NCBI RefSeq assembly: GCF_000754805.1 | Contig: NZ_KN150731.1 | Span: 603,351-667,350 of the forward strand | Reading direction: 5' to 3' | DNA length: 64,000 nucleotides | From: Yersinia frederiksenii ATCC 33641 | GTDB taxonomy: Bacteria; Pseudomonadota; Gammaproteobacteria; Enterobacterales; Enterobacteriaceae | In this document: piece by piece, positions 22,326 to 33,330 of the stretch | Position numbering within the stretch: position 1 is the first letter of the stretch | How the letters are laid out: the number at the start of each line of letters is the position of its first letter | Made by a program: the position numbers and the translations under genes | Notes under the pieces: generated by a model | Seen by the model: only the letters and a program-made list of their open reading frames with translations | The model's database searches: none | What the model was told of the DNA's origin: nothing

Positions 22326-23588
22326 CTAGTGCTGATCCAGCCCAAGGCTGTCGCGTAATAATTGCAACCGCTCCATATCGCCATCGCTGGCAGCTTGCTG
22401 GAGGGATTTGGTGGGTGCATGAATCAGGCGGTTGGTTAGCTTATGGGCCAGTTCGTTCACCACCTGTTCAACATCAGCCCCTTGTTCAATAGCGGCTAAA
22501 GCTTTCGCCGTTATTTCACTGCGAACCTGCTCGGCCTGAGAGCGATAATCACGAATGGTTTCAACCGCCCCCTGCGCACGCAGCCAAGTCATAAAATTCA
22601 TGCTTTCTTGTTGTACTATGGACTCAGCCTGAACTGCTGCCGCCTGACGCTGCGCCATATTGTGCTGAATAATCGCCTGTAAATCATCAACACTGTATAA
22701 ATAGGCATTCGACAGTTTACCGACCTCGGGCTCGATATCCCGTGGCACGGCAATATCAACAAACAGCATTGGCTGATTACGACGACTTTTCAGCGCGCGT
22801 TCTACCATGCCTTTACCAATAATTGGCAGCGGGCTGGCCGTTGAGCTAATAATAATATCGGCATCCGCCAGCCGGGCATCAATCTCCGGTAAAGTAATGA
22901 CCTCGGCCCCCACTTCGGTGGCCAATGCTTGAGCGCGCTCACGGGTTCGGTTAGCAATAATCATATGCTTAACTTGGTGCTCGCGAAGATGACGCGCTAC
23001 CAGCTCAATGGTTTCACCGGCACCGACCAGCAACACATTCAGTTCAGAAAGTGATTCAAAGATTTGGCGCGCCAGCGTGCAAGCGGCAAAAGCGACCGAG
23101 ACCGCACTGGCACCAATTTCAGTTTCAGTACGTACCCGTTTAGCCACTGAGAATGACTTTTGGAATAAACGCTCCAGTTCACCAGAAAGTGATTGGCCAC
23201 GTTGCGATTCAGCAAAGGCTTTTTTCACCTGCCCCAAGATCTGCGGTTCGCCTAAAACTAACGAGTCCAGACCACTGGCAACACGCATCAAATGGCTGAC
23301 TGCATCATTGCCATGATGCCAATATAGGCTTTTTTTCACTTCGTCCGGGCTAAGCTGATGATAATTACACAGCCAGCCGATAAGTTGTTCGTGCAGATTT
23401 TCTTGCTGTTCTACGCTGAGGTATAACTCAGTTCGGTTACACGTAGACAACACGACACCGCCCTGCACCAACGGCTGTTGGAGCAAGCTAGCAAGTGCCT
23501 GATCGATAGATTCCGGTGAAAATGTCACGCGTTCACGTAGCGATACAGGTGCAGTTTTGTGGTTAATGCCTAATGCAAGCAGAGTCAT
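22326..23588 (-). CDS. hemA: Glutamyl-tRNA reductase
   Basis: A 420-residue enzyme that reduces glutamyl-tRNA to glutamate-1-semialdehyde, the first step of haem synthesis, using NADPH. The nucleophile is Cys50 in [14 protein letters not shown]. The NADPH domain has [16 protein letters not shown], and a C-terminal dimerisation helix region ends in [11 protein letters not shown]. The start is the ATG at 23588 ([20 protein letters not shown]), matching the family; an upstream in-frame extension to 23642 is not supported. It is divergent from lolB and leads the leftward series to kdsA. Confidence 0.96.
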   Translation of the reverse strand: MTLLALGINHKTAPVSLRERVTFSPESIDQALASLLQQPLVQGGVVLSTCNRTELYLSVEQQENLHEQLIGWLCNYHQLSPDEVKKSLYWHHGNDAVSHLMRVASGLDSLVLGEPQILGQVKKAFAESQRGQSLSGELERLFQKSFSVAKRVRTETEIGASAVSVAFAACTLARQIFESLSELNVLLVGAGETIELVARHLREHQVKHMIIANRTRERAQALATEVGAEVITLPEIDARLADADIIISSTASPLPIIGKGMVERALKSRRNQPMLFVDIAVPRDIEPEVGKLSNAYLYSVDDLQAIIQHNMAQRQAAAVQAESIVQQESMNFMTWLRAQGAVETIRDYRSQAEQVRSEITAKALAAIEQGADVEQVVNELAHKLTNRLIHAPTKSLQQAASDGDMERLQLLRDSLGLDQH

Positions 23589-23906
23589 GAGAACGGCTTC
23601 GAGTAATACTGATGTTAGTATGGATTCTCGTCTGAACCGCATTCTACTTGATGCGCGGCATCAATAAAAGTCGCAGTGCATCATACTAAGTATTATCCCA
23701 AAATATGTTCATAAATTGATTATATGATGTACAAACTCGAACAAGATATTGACGCTCAGCCCTCAGGTCGTTAGCGTGAGCAGCAATAATGCCGATTTAA
23801 GATGCATCAAATACAACACATCAAAACGATTTGCTTTATTATTAAGTTGCTTCATTGAAAACGTGCCGCCAGTGAAAACCCTGCGACCGATAGGATTTAT
23901 ACCCAT

Positions 23907-24530
23907 ATGCCTCAGCGCAAAATCAGTTTTTATCGTCTGCTGCCATTAGCTACCTTGCTGTTGGCTGCTTGTAGCACCACGCCGCCAAGCGGCCCTGCCA
24001 CTAGCCCTACATCGCCACAATGGCGTCAGCATGAGCAACAATTACAGCAACTGAGCCAATTCCAAACCCGTGGTGCTTTTGCTTATATTTCTGATAAACA
24101 AAAAGTTTATGCCCGTTTCTTCTGGCAACAAACGACCCCTGAACGCTATCGCCTGCTGCTCACTAACCCGTTGGGTAGCACCGAACTTGAATTAGTCGTG
24201 CAGCCGGGAGTGACTCAGTTAACGGATAATCAGGGTAAACGCTATGTCAACGATGATCCGCAAGAGATGATTCAGAAATTGACCGGCATGTCCATTCCGC
24301 TGGAGAGCTTACGCCAGTGGATTCTGGGCTTACCGGGAGAGACCACTGACTTCATCCTTGACGATAAATACCGTTTGAAACAGTTGACATACCAGCAAGA
24401 TGGTCTGACGTGGGTAGTGGATTATCAGGAATACAATACTCAGGTAACTCCACCATTGCCTAGCCGTATGGAATTAAGCCAAGGTGGGCAGCGCATCAAG
24501 CTAAAAATGGATAACTGGACGGCCAAATAG
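23907..24530 (+). CDS. lolB: Outer-membrane lipoprotein receptor LolB
   Basis: A 207-residue lipoprotein that accepts lipoproteins from periplasmic LolA and inserts them into the outer membrane. The signal peptide ends in the lipobox LLAAC with the lipidated cysteine at residue 22. Serine at +2 fits outer-membrane sorting. The segment [19 protein letters not shown] begins the half-barrel. It lies one base ahead of ispE, so the two are co-translated, as in E. coli. Confidence 0.95.
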   Translation: MPQRKISFYRLLPLATLLLAACSTTPPSGPATSPTSPQWRQHEQQLQQLSQFQTRGAFAYISDKQKVYARFFWQQTTPERYRLLLTNPLGSTELELVVQPGVTQLTDNQGKRYVNDDPQEMIQKLTGMSIPLESLRQWILGLPGETTDFILDDKYRLKQLTYQQDGLTWVVDYQEYNTQVTPPLPSRMELSQGGQRIKLKMDNWTAK

Positions 24531-24531
24531 C

Positions 24532-25422
24532 ATGACTATCACCAATCCGTATGTCTGGCCGTCGCCCGCAAAGTTGAATTTATTTCTGTATATCACCGGG
24601 CGACGTGCTGATGGCTACCATCAGTTACAGACCTTGTTCCAGTTTCTCGATTATAGTGATGAACTCACTATCGTGCCGCGAGATGATGACCAAATTCATT
24701 TGTTAACGCCGATAGAGGGTGTGGAAAACGAGCAAAATCTGATAGTTAGAGCGGCTCGTTTGCTACAACATCATCACAAACATTCCAATGCAGCAAATGT
24801 CCCCCGTGGCGCGGATATTAGTATTAAGAAGCGCTTGCCAATGGGCGGTGGCCTGGGGGGCGGTTCTTCCAATGCAGCCACTGTACTGGTAGCGCTCAAT
24901 ATCTTGTGGCAATGTGGTCTTTCTGATGAAGAATTAGCCACTCTAGGCCTCACCTTGGGTGCCGATGTGCCAGTATTTGTGCGCGGACATGCCGCCTTTG
25001 CCGAAGGAATTGGTGAAAAATTACAACCAGCAGAGCCGGCAGAGAAGTGGTATTTGGTCGCACACCCCGGTGTTAGCATCCCAACACCGATTATTTTTGC
25101 CGATCCTGAATTAAAAAGAAATACGCCAATTCGCCCACTGGCGGCGCTTTTAAGCACTCCGTACGCAAATGATTGCGAACCGATCGCAAGAAAACGTTTT
25201 CGCGAGGTTGAACAGGCTCTTTCATGGCTGTTAGAATATGCCCCGTCACGCCTTACCGGAACCGGCGCTTGTGTGTTCGCAGAATTCGACACTGAGTCTT
25301 CGGCCCGAGAGGTGTTAAGTATTGCCCCTGAGTGGTTGCACGGTTTTGTCGCCCGTGGCGTGAACGTTTCGCCATTGCATCGTGTACGCTTTGGGAAAAT
25401 TGAAAGTAGTGAGTACAGATAA
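24532..25422 (+). CDS. ispE: 4-(cytidine 5'-diphospho)-2-C-methyl-D-erythritol kinase
   Basis: A 296-residue GHMP kinase of the MEP isoprenoid pathway. The N-terminal [22 protein letters not shown] and the ATP-binding glycine loop [15 protein letters not shown] (from residue 103) are conserved. [12 protein letters not shown] near residue 240 is the third GHMP motif. It is slightly longer than the E. coli enzyme (283), mainly from a short insert before the glycine loop ([16 protein letters not shown]). It starts one base after the lolB stop. Confidence 0.96.
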   Translation: MTITNPYVWPSPAKLNLFLYITGRRADGYHQLQTLFQFLDYSDELTIVPRDDDQIHLLTPIEGVENEQNLIVRAARLLQHHHKHSNAANVPRGADISIKKRLPMGGGLGGGSSNAATVLVALNILWQCGLSDEELATLGLTLGADVPVFVRGHAAFAEGIGEKLQPAEPAEKWYLVAHPGVSIPTPIIFADPELKRNTPIRPLAALLSTPYANDCEPIARKRFREVEQALSWLLEYAPSRLTGTGACVFAEFDTESSAREVLSIAPEWLHGFVARGVNVSPLHRVRFGKIESSEYR

Positions 25423-26589
<1,167 letters not shown>

Positions 26590-26924
26590 TCAGTATTAAG
26601 TGATGAATCTGCGGTGCTGGCTGGCCGCAGCACTTGGCGCGATGAGCCACGTTCAGGGCATTGCATTAGGTTGTTTGTGACTTTTTGATATTGTGCGATG
26701 AGATAACTAAAGCAGATAAAGAAAAACCCGTTGAAGCAGATGCAACAACGGGCTTTCTACTCTTGATCGATAGGTTCGTGATCAATTGATTCTAGACTAA
26801 CAGATTTTTGAGCCGCCATTTACCCCTCCCTAACATCAGCTCATTAAAAAGCCGTGACGATAGGTTCTGTATTTACTGCCTTTACCACCGTAACGCTGTC
26901 AATAATAGCTAAGCACGCTAATGG
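26590..26924. other. Intergenic region between prs and ychH
   Basis: A 335-bp convergent gap. Besides the terminator at 26727-26757 it has a GC-rich imperfect hairpin near 26612-26634. No coding sequence is supported. Confidence 0.5.
26727..26757 (+). terminator. Terminator after prs
   Basis: The stem CCCGTTG / CAACGGG (26728-26734 with 26745-26751) is preceded by AAAAA and followed by CTTTCT. The T-run is short, so efficiency is uncertain. Confidence 0.65.
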
Positions 26925-27197
26925 TTAAGAGTGACGCTGGTTACGATTGCAACGTTTATCAAAGTGTTTAACCCACCAATAGCGGTCAGCCACTTCTTCA
27001 CGCCCGCCAATACGCGCACCGACGAGCCATAACAGTGCACCCACAAAAATACTCATCACTGCACCGTGGGCAAAGAATTGTGGTAAACCCAGTTGAGTTA
27101 CCTCAGTGAGTATGGAGTAACCTACCCCACCGACCATGGTCACCAAACCCAGCCCCATCAGCACATTACCGAGTATTGCTGCGTTTTTACGTTTCAT
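26925..27197 (-). CDS. ychH: YchH family inner-membrane stress protein
   Basis: A 90-residue protein with two transmembrane segments and a basic C-terminal tail (YWWVKHFDKRCNRNQRHS). It matches YchH, a small inner-membrane protein tied to stress responses in E. coli. ATG at 27197 follows GGAGGTGG and yields the family start MKRKNAAILGNVLMGLGLV; the longer in-frame ORF upstream is rejected. It is divergent from pth. Confidence 0.9.
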   Translation of the reverse strand: MKRKNAAILGNVLMGLGLVTMVGGVGYSILTEVTQLGLPQFFAHGAVMSIFVGALLWLVGARIGGREEVADRYWWVKHFDKRCNRNQRHS

Positions 27198-27579
27198 ATG
27201 CCACCTCCACTTAGGTTGCCAATAAATAATCGCCCAGCGGCGTATCCAAACTGTTTGCTGACTACGATTATTCATGTCCACTTAATAACCAAGTATAGTC
27301 AGGGTGGAGGCAAAGGTATTGCGTTTGCGATCACAACTGGCAAATATATTCTAACAAATCTTTACGTTATCCAGCCATTTGGCACTAAATTTGAATTATA
27401 CAGCTAGGTAATTATTTACATTGCAAATCACTTTACTTGTTATCTGTACCGAAAGTAATTTGTCACGCTGGACTGGTGGCAATCTCAAGTAGCGAGTATA
27501 TAAACCTTGGTTTTGTTATTACGCGCCATGACAGGTAAACTGTCCCACTTTAATTCCTTTAGTAATAGCGAATGACGAC
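27198..27579. promoter_or_regulatory. Divergent ychH/pth intergenic region
   Basis: A 382-bp AT-rich gap between divergent genes that must contain both promoters. No ORF or repeat with support was found. Confidence 0.45.
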
Positions 27580-28170
27580 GTGAGCAGTATTAAATTAATC
27601 GTTGGGCTGGCAAATCCGGGCGCTGAATATGCCCAAACCCGTCATAATGCGGGAGCTTGGTATGTGGATTTATTGGCAGAACGCCATAATCAATCACTGA
27701 AAGAAGAGAGCAAATTCTTCGGTTATACCGCGCGGTTAAATCTGGCAGGCCAAGATGTTCGCTTGCTGGTGCCCTCTACCTTTATGAATTTAAGCGGCAA
27801 AGCTGTTGCGGCAATGGCTGGGTTTTACCGCATTTTACCAGAAGAAATCTTAGTCGCTCACGATGAACTGGATATCCCTCCGGGTGTGGCAAAATTGAAG
27901 CTGGGCGGCGGTAATGGTGGTCATAACGGCCTGAAAGATATTCAGAGCAGACTCGGTAATAACCCGAACTTTTATCGCCTGCGTATCGGTATCGGTCATC
28001 CTGGCGATAAAAGCAAAGTCACCGGTTTTGTTCTCGGTAAACCACCGGCGAGCGAACAAACGTTAATTGACGATGCCATCGATGAATCCATTCGCTGTAC
28101 TGAAGTACTATTGAAAGAAGATATCACCAAGGCAATGAATCGCCTGCACTCCTTCAAGGCTAGTGCATAA
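27580..28170 (+). CDS. pth: Peptidyl-tRNA hydrolase
   Basis: A 196-residue essential hydrolase that recycles peptidyl-tRNAs that drop off the ribosome. Conserved residues are visible: the catalytic His22 in TRHNAGAW, the STFMNLSG loop and HDELDIPPG with its aspartate. The start is GTG at 27580. It is normally co-transcribed with ychF; here a hairpin and a convergent small gene lie between them. Confidence 0.96.
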   Translation: MSSIKLIVGLANPGAEYAQTRHNAGAWYVDLLAERHNQSLKEESKFFGYTARLNLAGQDVRLLVPSTFMNLSGKAVAAMAGFYRILPEEILVAHDELDIPPGVAKLKLGGGNGGHNGLKDIQSRLGNNPNFYRLRIGIGHPGDKSKVTGFVLGKPPASEQTLIDDAIDESIRCTEVLLKEDITKAMNRLHSFKASA

Positions 28171-28178
28171 CCATTTGC

Positions 28179-28216
28179 TCGGTTCCCCGGTTAGCTAACA
28201 TGCATCGGGGAACCTA
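28179..28216. terminator. Hairpin between pth and the convergent small membrane-protein gene
   Basis: The perfect stem GGTTCCCCG / CGGGGAACC (28181-28189 with 28206-28214) has no strong T-run on either side. It probably ends one or both convergent transcripts. Confidence 0.55.
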
Positions 28217-28225
28217 ATATTGGCT

Positions 28226-28684
28226 TTATTCATTTCGATTGCACAATGCATTGATCCCCTGTTGCCCTTCTGCCGTTAGTACTACCCCACCAACAATCAC
28301 CTGCACTCGCCCAAGAAAATTATTGCTCTTAGCATCATATTCTCCAGCAATCTCTTGTAGCTCGTCAGTGCAAAAAAGGGATGCCCAATCCGCCGCCTTT
28401 TTCTTATTTTCCACCAACTCATGACCACGCTCGAATTTGTCATTTATGGCGGTAAATGTCAGTTGAACGCTATCAAAATCCTCATAGAGTGGTTTTTTTT
28501 TGTAGCCAACATATCTCACACTTTTGCCAGATTTGTTTTCTATTTCTACACCATACTGGTCAACAAGCAGCGAAAAAGTGGGGCCTGCTGGCTCAATATC
28601 GGCCGTCAGAAAGCGCATTCCTGCAATACCTAGCGCTCCCCCAAACAGAATAACTAACAGCCATTTATAGATGCTCATTTCCAT
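28226..28684 (-). CDS. Small membrane-anchored protein of unknown function
   Basis: I do not recognise this gene. It encodes up to 152 residues (or 150 if MSIYKW at 28678 is the start). There is one N-terminal transmembrane segment (residues about 7-24, WLLVILFGGALGIAGMRF) and a soluble domain, probably facing the periplasm. The domain has two cysteines (SLFCTDEL near 105 and NALCNRNE near the end) that could form a disulphide. It is inserted between pth and ychF on the opposite strand, where E. coli has nothing comparable, so it may be genus-specific. Confidence 0.65.
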   Translation of the reverse strand: MEMSIYKWLLVILFGGALGIAGMRFLTADIEPAGPTFSLLVDQYGVEIENKSGKSVRYVGYKKKPLYEDFDSVQLTFTAINDKFERGHELVENKKKAADWASLFCTDELQEIAGEYDAKSNNFLGRVQVIVGGVVLTAEGQQGINALCNRNE

Positions 28685-28950
28685 GGAAATTATCCAAATT
28701 CATATACAAATTCTAATGACTTGTTATCGGACATTAACCAGAAAACTTCAGATGGCAGAAGTGTGATCTCTAGCCCAGAGTTAGAAAAATCAATTACCTA
28801 CCGGCTTTAATCGCAAAAGTGATTTCTGCAACGTAAGAGCATGATCGAGATAAATCGTCATTATGTGTATAATGGCGGCATAAATTTTGATTACATCGGC
28901 CTGTTAAACCTAACGAGCTGATTTTTAAGTTATTTAAGGTGATATAAAAC

Positions 28951-30042
28951 ATGGGATTCAAATGCGGTATTGTGGGCCTGCCTAACGTTGGTAAATCCAC
29001 CCTGTTCAACGCGTTGACACAAGCGGGCATCGAAGCAGCTAACTTCCCGTTCTGCACCATTGAACCCAATACGGGTGTGGTGCCAATGCCGGACCCGCGT
29101 CTGGACCAATTAGCCGAGATAGTTAAACCTCAACGTATTTTGCCAACTACGATGGAGTTTGTTGATATCGCAGGCTTGGTTAAAGGGGCATCTAAAGGTG
29201 AAGGTTTGGGTAACCAATTCCTGACTAATATCCGTGAAACCGAAGCTATTGGCCATGTGGTTCGTTGTTTTGAAAACGACAATATCATCCACGTCGCGGG
29301 CAAAGTTGATCCTGTAGATGACATTGACACTATCAATACTGAATTGGCGCTTTCTGATTTGGAAACCTGTGAACGTGCGATGCATCGCGTGCAGAAGAAA
29401 GCCAAAGGTGGCGATAAAGACGCTAAAGCCGAACTGGAAGCTTTGGAAAAATGTCTGCCACATTTAGAGAATGCCGGCATGCTGCGTGCGCTTGACCTAA
29501 CAGCCGAAGATAAAGCCGCTATCCGTTATTTGAGCTTCCTGACGCTGAAACCGACCATGTACATTGCCAACGTCAATGAAGATGGCTTCGAAAATAACCC
29601 CTATCTGGACCAAGTGCGTGCTATCGCTGCGGCTGAAGGTTCTGTCGTCGTTGCCGTATGTGCCGCCGTTGAATCAGATATTGCCGAGTTAGAAGATGAA
29701 GACCGCGCTGAGTTTATGGCTGAGTTAGGTATTGAAGAGCCAGGTCTGAACCGAGTTATCCGCGCGGGTTATGAATTGCTGAACCTGCAAACCTATTTTA
29801 CCGCGGGTGTTAAAGAAGTTCGCGCCTGGACTATCCCTGTGGGTGCAACTGCGCCTCAAGCCGCCGGTAAAATTCATACCGACTTTGAGAAAGGCTTTAT
29901 CCGTGCACAAACTATCGCGTTTGAAGACTTTATTACCTACAAAGGTGAGCAAGGCGCGAAAGAAGCGGGGAAAATGCGTTCAGAAGGCAAAGAATACATC
30001 GTAAAAGATGGCGACGTGATGAACTTCCTGTTTAACGTCTAA
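28951..30042 (+). CDS. ychF: Redox-regulated ATPase YchF
   Basis: A 363-residue Obg-related P-loop protein of the YchF/OLA1 subfamily that prefers ATP and binds ribosomes. The P-loop GLPNVGKST is at residues 9-17 and the G3 motif DIAGLV near residue 70. The usual NKxD is replaced by NVNE, typical of this subfamily. A coiled-coil insert and a C-terminal TGS domain ([17 protein letters not shown] onward) follow. A terminator lies 60 bp after it, and an integrase gene begins shortly beyond, making this the chromosomal border of the island. Confidence 0.96.
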   Translation: MGFKCGIVGLPNVGKSTLFNALTQAGIEAANFPFCTIEPNTGVVPMPDPRLDQLAEIVKPQRILPTTMEFVDIAGLVKGASKGEGLGNQFLTNIRETEAIGHVVRCFENDNIIHVAGKVDPVDDIDTINTELALSDLETCERAMHRVQKKAKGGDKDAKAELEALEKCLPHLENAGMLRALDLTAEDKAAIRYLSFLTLKPTMYIANVNEDGFENNPYLDQVRAIAAAEGSVVVAVCAAVESDIAELEDEDRAEFMAELGIEEPGLNRVIRAGYELLNLQTYFTAGVKEVRAWTIPVGATAPQAAGKIHTDFEKGFIRAQTIAFEDFITYKGEQGAKEAGKMRSEGKEYIVKDGDVMNFLFNV

Positions 30043-30054
30043 ATAAAATTCGTT

Positions 30055-30256
30055 GTCTCATAAGTTCTCATCAGGCCTCATAAAGAGCAATAAACCCCAC
30101 AAAATCCACGCACTTGCGTGGATTTTTCATTTCATGACATCTCATAAAGTCTCATTACAGCGCAGTCAAATATGAGTACATAGATGAGTACAATCAGTTT
30201 CCATCTTTAACTTTGGTGAGTACAATAACGGTATAAGAAATATACAAGGAATTGTT
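30055..30256. promoter_or_regulatory. Candidate attachment and arm-site region upstream of integrase
   Basis: Short motifs recur here. CTCATAA occurs at about 30057, 30077 and 30141, with variants CTCATCA and CTCATTA. TGAGTACA occurs at about 30173, 30185 and 30217. Such repeats are expected for arm-type binding sites of P4-family integrases, but no second attachment copy is available for comparison. Confidence 0.45.
30100..30127 (+). terminator. Terminator after ychF
   Basis: The stem AAAATCCACG / CGTGGATTTT with loop CACTTG is followed by T-rich sequence. It lies within the ychF-integrase gap and may straddle the island boundary. Confidence 0.75.
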
Positions 30257-31438
30257 ATGCTCACAGATACGCAATGCCGCACTGCTAAGCCCAAAGAAAA
30301 GCTTTATCGGCTCAATGACTTCAATGGCCTGTACCTCGAAGTCAAACCCAATGGCAAGAAAGCGTGGCGTTATCGTTTCAAGCTTAACGATAAATCCAGC
30401 ATGTTTGCGCTGGGTGAGTATCCGACAGTGAAGCTGGTCGAAGCACGAGAAAAGTGCGAGCAAGCACGTAAGCAAGTCGCAGAAGGAATAAATCCAGCGC
30501 AAGCGCGTCAGTTAGATAAAATCCGCAAAGTCAACGATGCATCCAATACCTTTGAGCTTATCGCCAAAGAGTGGTTGCAGATGAAAGACTGGGCCGAAAT
30601 CACCAAAACGCGGCGACTGGATATGCTTGAACGTGTGGTTTTCCCCGCAATCGGTAAGCTCCCTGTCAGAGAGATTACCCCACACCATATCCTTAAAATT
30701 CTTCAGGAAACTGCAAAACGAGGAGCACCGACAGTTGCCGCTGAAGCCCGTCGCACCGTTTCATCAGTTTTTGAGTTGGCAGTCGCGACGCTTAGAGCTG
30801 ATAGCGATCCTGTATGGTCTGTTCGCAAGGCCCTTCCGGCCAATAAGACACAGCACAAACAGGCACTGAATCCTCTGCAAATCGGGAAGTTATTAAGCTG
30901 TTTTGACAATAGTCGTGGCTCATATCAGGTTAACTATTGCATGTGGCTGATGTGGTGGACATTGGCGCGTCCATCAGAAACCACCGAAGCGGAATGGGCA
31001 GAATTCGATCTTGATAAAGCGTTGTGGATCATTCCGGCAATGCGAATGAAAGCACGCAGAGAACACGTTATTCCCCTTCCCTCCCAAGCCGTCAAAATGC
31101 TCAGAACGCTACAAGGATTTACCGGGCATCGACAGCATCTATTTCCAGGCCGGGATAACCCACGTGGCCCAATGACAACTCACTCTCTACGCCAGCTTCT
31201 CAAAAGCCTTGGCTGGAGCGGTACTTTCAGCCCGCATGCGACCAGAACAACTGGTAGCACACGGTTAAATGAAATGGGTTACAGGCCTGATGCTATCGAA
31301 GCCCAGCTAGCGCATGCTGATACGAATAATGTTCGCCGCACGTATAATCATGCGACTTATCTTGAGGAACGGAAGGCTATGATGCAGGAGTGGGCTGATA
31401 GTCTTGATGTCTGGATACACGATGTCGTTGGGATTTAA
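30257..31438 (+). CDS. P4-type tyrosine recombinase (island integrase)
   Basis: A complete 393-residue integrase with the DUF4102 arm-binding domain at the N-terminus (GLYLEVKPNGKKAWRYRF), then a core-binding domain and a catalytic domain. Catalytic residues are intact: Arg238 in LARPSE, His327-x-x-Arg330 in SPHATRTTGST, and Tyr363 in RRTYNHATYLEERKAMM. ATG at 30257 follows AAGGAATTGTT. Its place immediately after ychF, with repeated motifs upstream, marks one end of an integrated island. The partner attachment site is not in the window. Confidence 0.93.
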   Translation: MLTDTQCRTAKPKEKLYRLNDFNGLYLEVKPNGKKAWRYRFKLNDKSSMFALGEYPTVKLVEAREKCEQARKQVAEGINPAQARQLDKIRKVNDASNTFELIAKEWLQMKDWAEITKTRRLDMLERVVFPAIGKLPVREITPHHILKILQETAKRGAPTVAAEARRTVSSVFELAVATLRADSDPVWSVRKALPANKTQHKQALNPLQIGKLLSCFDNSRGSYQVNYCMWLMWWTLARPSETTEAEWAEFDLDKALWIIPAMRMKARREHVIPLPSQAVKMLRTLQGFTGHRQHLFPGRDNPRGPMTTHSLRQLLKSLGWSGTFSPHATRTTGSTRLNEMGYRPDAIEAQLAHADTNNVRRTYNHATYLEERKAMMQEWADSLDVWIHDVVGI

Positions 31439-31524
31439 ATTGCATAAGTAAAGGATGATGCATTGGTGTGTCAACACTGAGAAATAACGATTATTTAGAT
31501 AAAATTAGAAAAACCTACGCTTTA

Positions 31525-32839
31525 GACCCTGTACACGATTCTGTGTAAATGCCTTTTCTCAGAAGTGACCGTCCAGGCGGTCACCGAACTCGATAATAAA
31601 GCGGCTCATTGCCATACGCCAGTCCCTCAACGGCATGGTCCATTTTTGCGAGGCTGCCTGGATCGCCAACCACACTACCTTTTTCACTGAGTCATCCGTC
31701 GGGAACACCTTGCGCTTTTTGATAGCGTGTCTGATCACGCTGTTTAGCGACTCGATGGCGTTGGTCGTGTAGATCACCTTGCGGATATCTGTCGGATAGG
31801 CGAAGAACGTGGCCAGGTTGGCCCAGTTTGTCTGCCAACTGCGGCTTATCTGCGGATAACAGCTATCCCAGGCGCTGGAGAACGCTTCCAACGCCTGCGA
31901 ACCGGCCTCTTCCGTCGCAGCCTGATAGATGGCTTTCAGGTCACGGGTGACGGCCTTGTAGTCCTTCCAGGAGACGAACCGCAAGCTGTTTCGCACCATG
32001 TGCACGATGCATAACTGGATACGTGCCTGCGGATACACCGCGTTGATGGCGTCCGGGAAGCCTTTCAGGCCGTCAACGCAGGTGATGAGAATGTCGTTCA
32101 GACCGCGATTTTTCAGCTCTGTGAGCACATTCAACCAGAACTTGGCGCCTTCATTTTCGGCGAGCCACATACCCAGCAACTCTTTCTGGCCTTCGATATT
32201 GATACCCAGCGCCAGGAACACGGATTTGTTGATGACGCGACTATCTTGCCGAACCTTCAGGACGATACAGTCAAGATAAACAATGGGATAGACAGCATCC
32301 AGTGGTCGGTTTTGCCATTCGACAACCTGCTCCATGACGGCATCAGTGACCTTTGAGACCAGCGCCGACGAGACATCGGCATCATACAGCTCTTTAAACG
32401 CGGCGGCGATCTCGCGGGTGGTCATCCCTTTGGCGTACAACGATAAAATCTGGTTATCCATGCCGGTGATCCGGGTCTGGTTCTTCTTCACCAACTGAGG
32501 TTCAAAGGAACCGTCACGATCGCGCGGCGTACGCAGCTCCAGCGGGCCATCGCCAGTGATAACGGTCTTTTGGGTATAGCCGTTACGGGCGTTAGTGCCC
32601 GGTTTTAGCTGATTTTTATCATAGCCGAGGTGATGGGTTATTTCGGCATTGAGTGCCGCCTCGACGCTGATCTTTTTCAGCAGCCGGTCGAACTGGTTGA
32701 GATCTTTAGGGGTTTTGAGGTTTTTGGCCAGTTCGTTAGCCAGGGCCTGTAACTGTTTTTCGTCCATAAATTGACCTGTTTTTGATGTTGGATTGAACAT
32801 ATCAAAATCAGGCAATTACACAAATTTATGTACAGGCTC
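31525..32839 (-). mobile_element. Intact IS256-family insertion sequence, IS1414-like
   Basis: A 1315-bp element bounded by imperfect inverted repeats of about 29 bp: the left end GACCCTGTACACGATTCTGT and the right end (reverse strand) GAGCCTGTACATAAATTTGT. It is flanked by a perfect 8-bp direct repeat ACGCTTTA at 31517-31524 and 32840-32847. An 8-bp duplication is typical for IS256 elements. The intact ends, duplication and transposase show a simple, fairly recent insertion. Confidence 0.93.
31559..32767 (-). CDS. IS256-family transposase (IS1414-like)
   Basis: A 402-residue mutator-type DDE transposase. The catalytic region includes VYLDCIVLKVRQDSRV (first Asp), LITCVDGLKGF (second Asp) and TTNAIESLNSVIRHAIKKR (Glu). 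ATG at 32767 gives the usual start MDEKQLQALANELAKNL; an in-frame upstream extension starts inside the terminal repeat region. The sequence is close to IS1414 transposase as I remember it. No frameshift is present, so it is probably active. Confidence 0.93.
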   Translation of the reverse strand: MDEKQLQALANELAKNLKTPKDLNQFDRLLKKISVEAALNAEITHHLGYDKNQLKPGTNARNGYTQKTVITGDGPLELRTPRDRDGSFEPQLVKKNQTRITGMDNQILSLYAKGMTTREIAAAFKELYDADVSSALVSKVTDAVMEQVVEWQNRPLDAVYPIVYLDCIVLKVRQDSRVINKSVFLALGINIEGQKELLGMWLAENEGAKFWLNVLTELKNRGLNDILITCVDGLKGFPDAINAVYPQARIQLCIVHMVRNSLRFVSWKDYKAVTRDLKAIYQAATEEAGSQALEAFSSAWDSCYPQISRSWQTNWANLATFFAYPTDIRKVIYTTNAIESLNSVIRHAIKKRKVFPTDDSVKKVVWLAIQAASQKWTMPLRDWRMAMSRFIIEFGDRLDGHF

Positions 32840-32977
32840 ACGCTTTAACCTACACTTACATAACCAGTTGATTTATCTGTTGTTACTACCCCGCTGTACT
32901 TTGACAGATGAGCACGTGCAGTTTACAAAAAAACCGTACAATGACACCAAGGGTGAATGTACAGATAAAAATCTAAA

Positions 32978-33330
32978 CTATTTTATCCACTCGGCAAGAA
33001 CCACCTCAAGCTTCGCTAACGCCTGAATATGTTTATCTTTTGGTATGCGACCAATATTTTGCAGCTTCCACTTAACCGCTGGTAGATGCTGAATCTGGTC
33101 TTCAGGAGCCAGATTCCAGTCCGGTTGACCGCTTTTGAAAGACATCAAAAAATCATAATCCCGCTGCGTGAATTGTGCTTTGAGAGCGGTAACCATTAAG
33201 TTAGGTATCGCATTGAGTTCTTCCAGTAAGACCGCATAGAATGTCATTCCGTTAAATTCATTTGCATATAGCTCAGAAATATCTTTCCAGCGGGGATTAA
33301 GCACTGTGTCACTCGGGACCTCGGTTGACA
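32978..33330 (-). pseudogene. AbiEii/AbiGii nucleotidyltransferase toxin, 3' remnant
   Basis: This is the C-terminal ~115 codons of a protein that looks like the AbiEii-type nucleotidyltransferase toxin of abortive-infection systems. The segments LNPRWKDISELYANEF and LPAVKWKLQNIGRIPKDKHIQALAKLE fit that C-terminus. The N-terminal nucleotidyltransferase domain with its GSxxxxxD-type motif is missing: the sequence joins an IS6-family fragment at about 33330, and the ATG of the fused frame comes from the IS. No AbiEi antitoxin gene remains. The call rests on memory of the family's C-terminus. Confidence 0.6.

Noticed and set aside
23749..23949. 66-residue ORF overlapping the start of lolB
   Set aside because: It lies in the hemA-lolB promoter region and overlaps the lolB signal peptide in another frame, with no family match.
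30055..30230. Possible CRISPR-like array from repeated CTCATAA and TGAGTACA motifs
   Set aside because: Units are 7-8 bp with irregular spacing and no conserved long repeat, and no cas genes are present; integrase arm sites explain them better.
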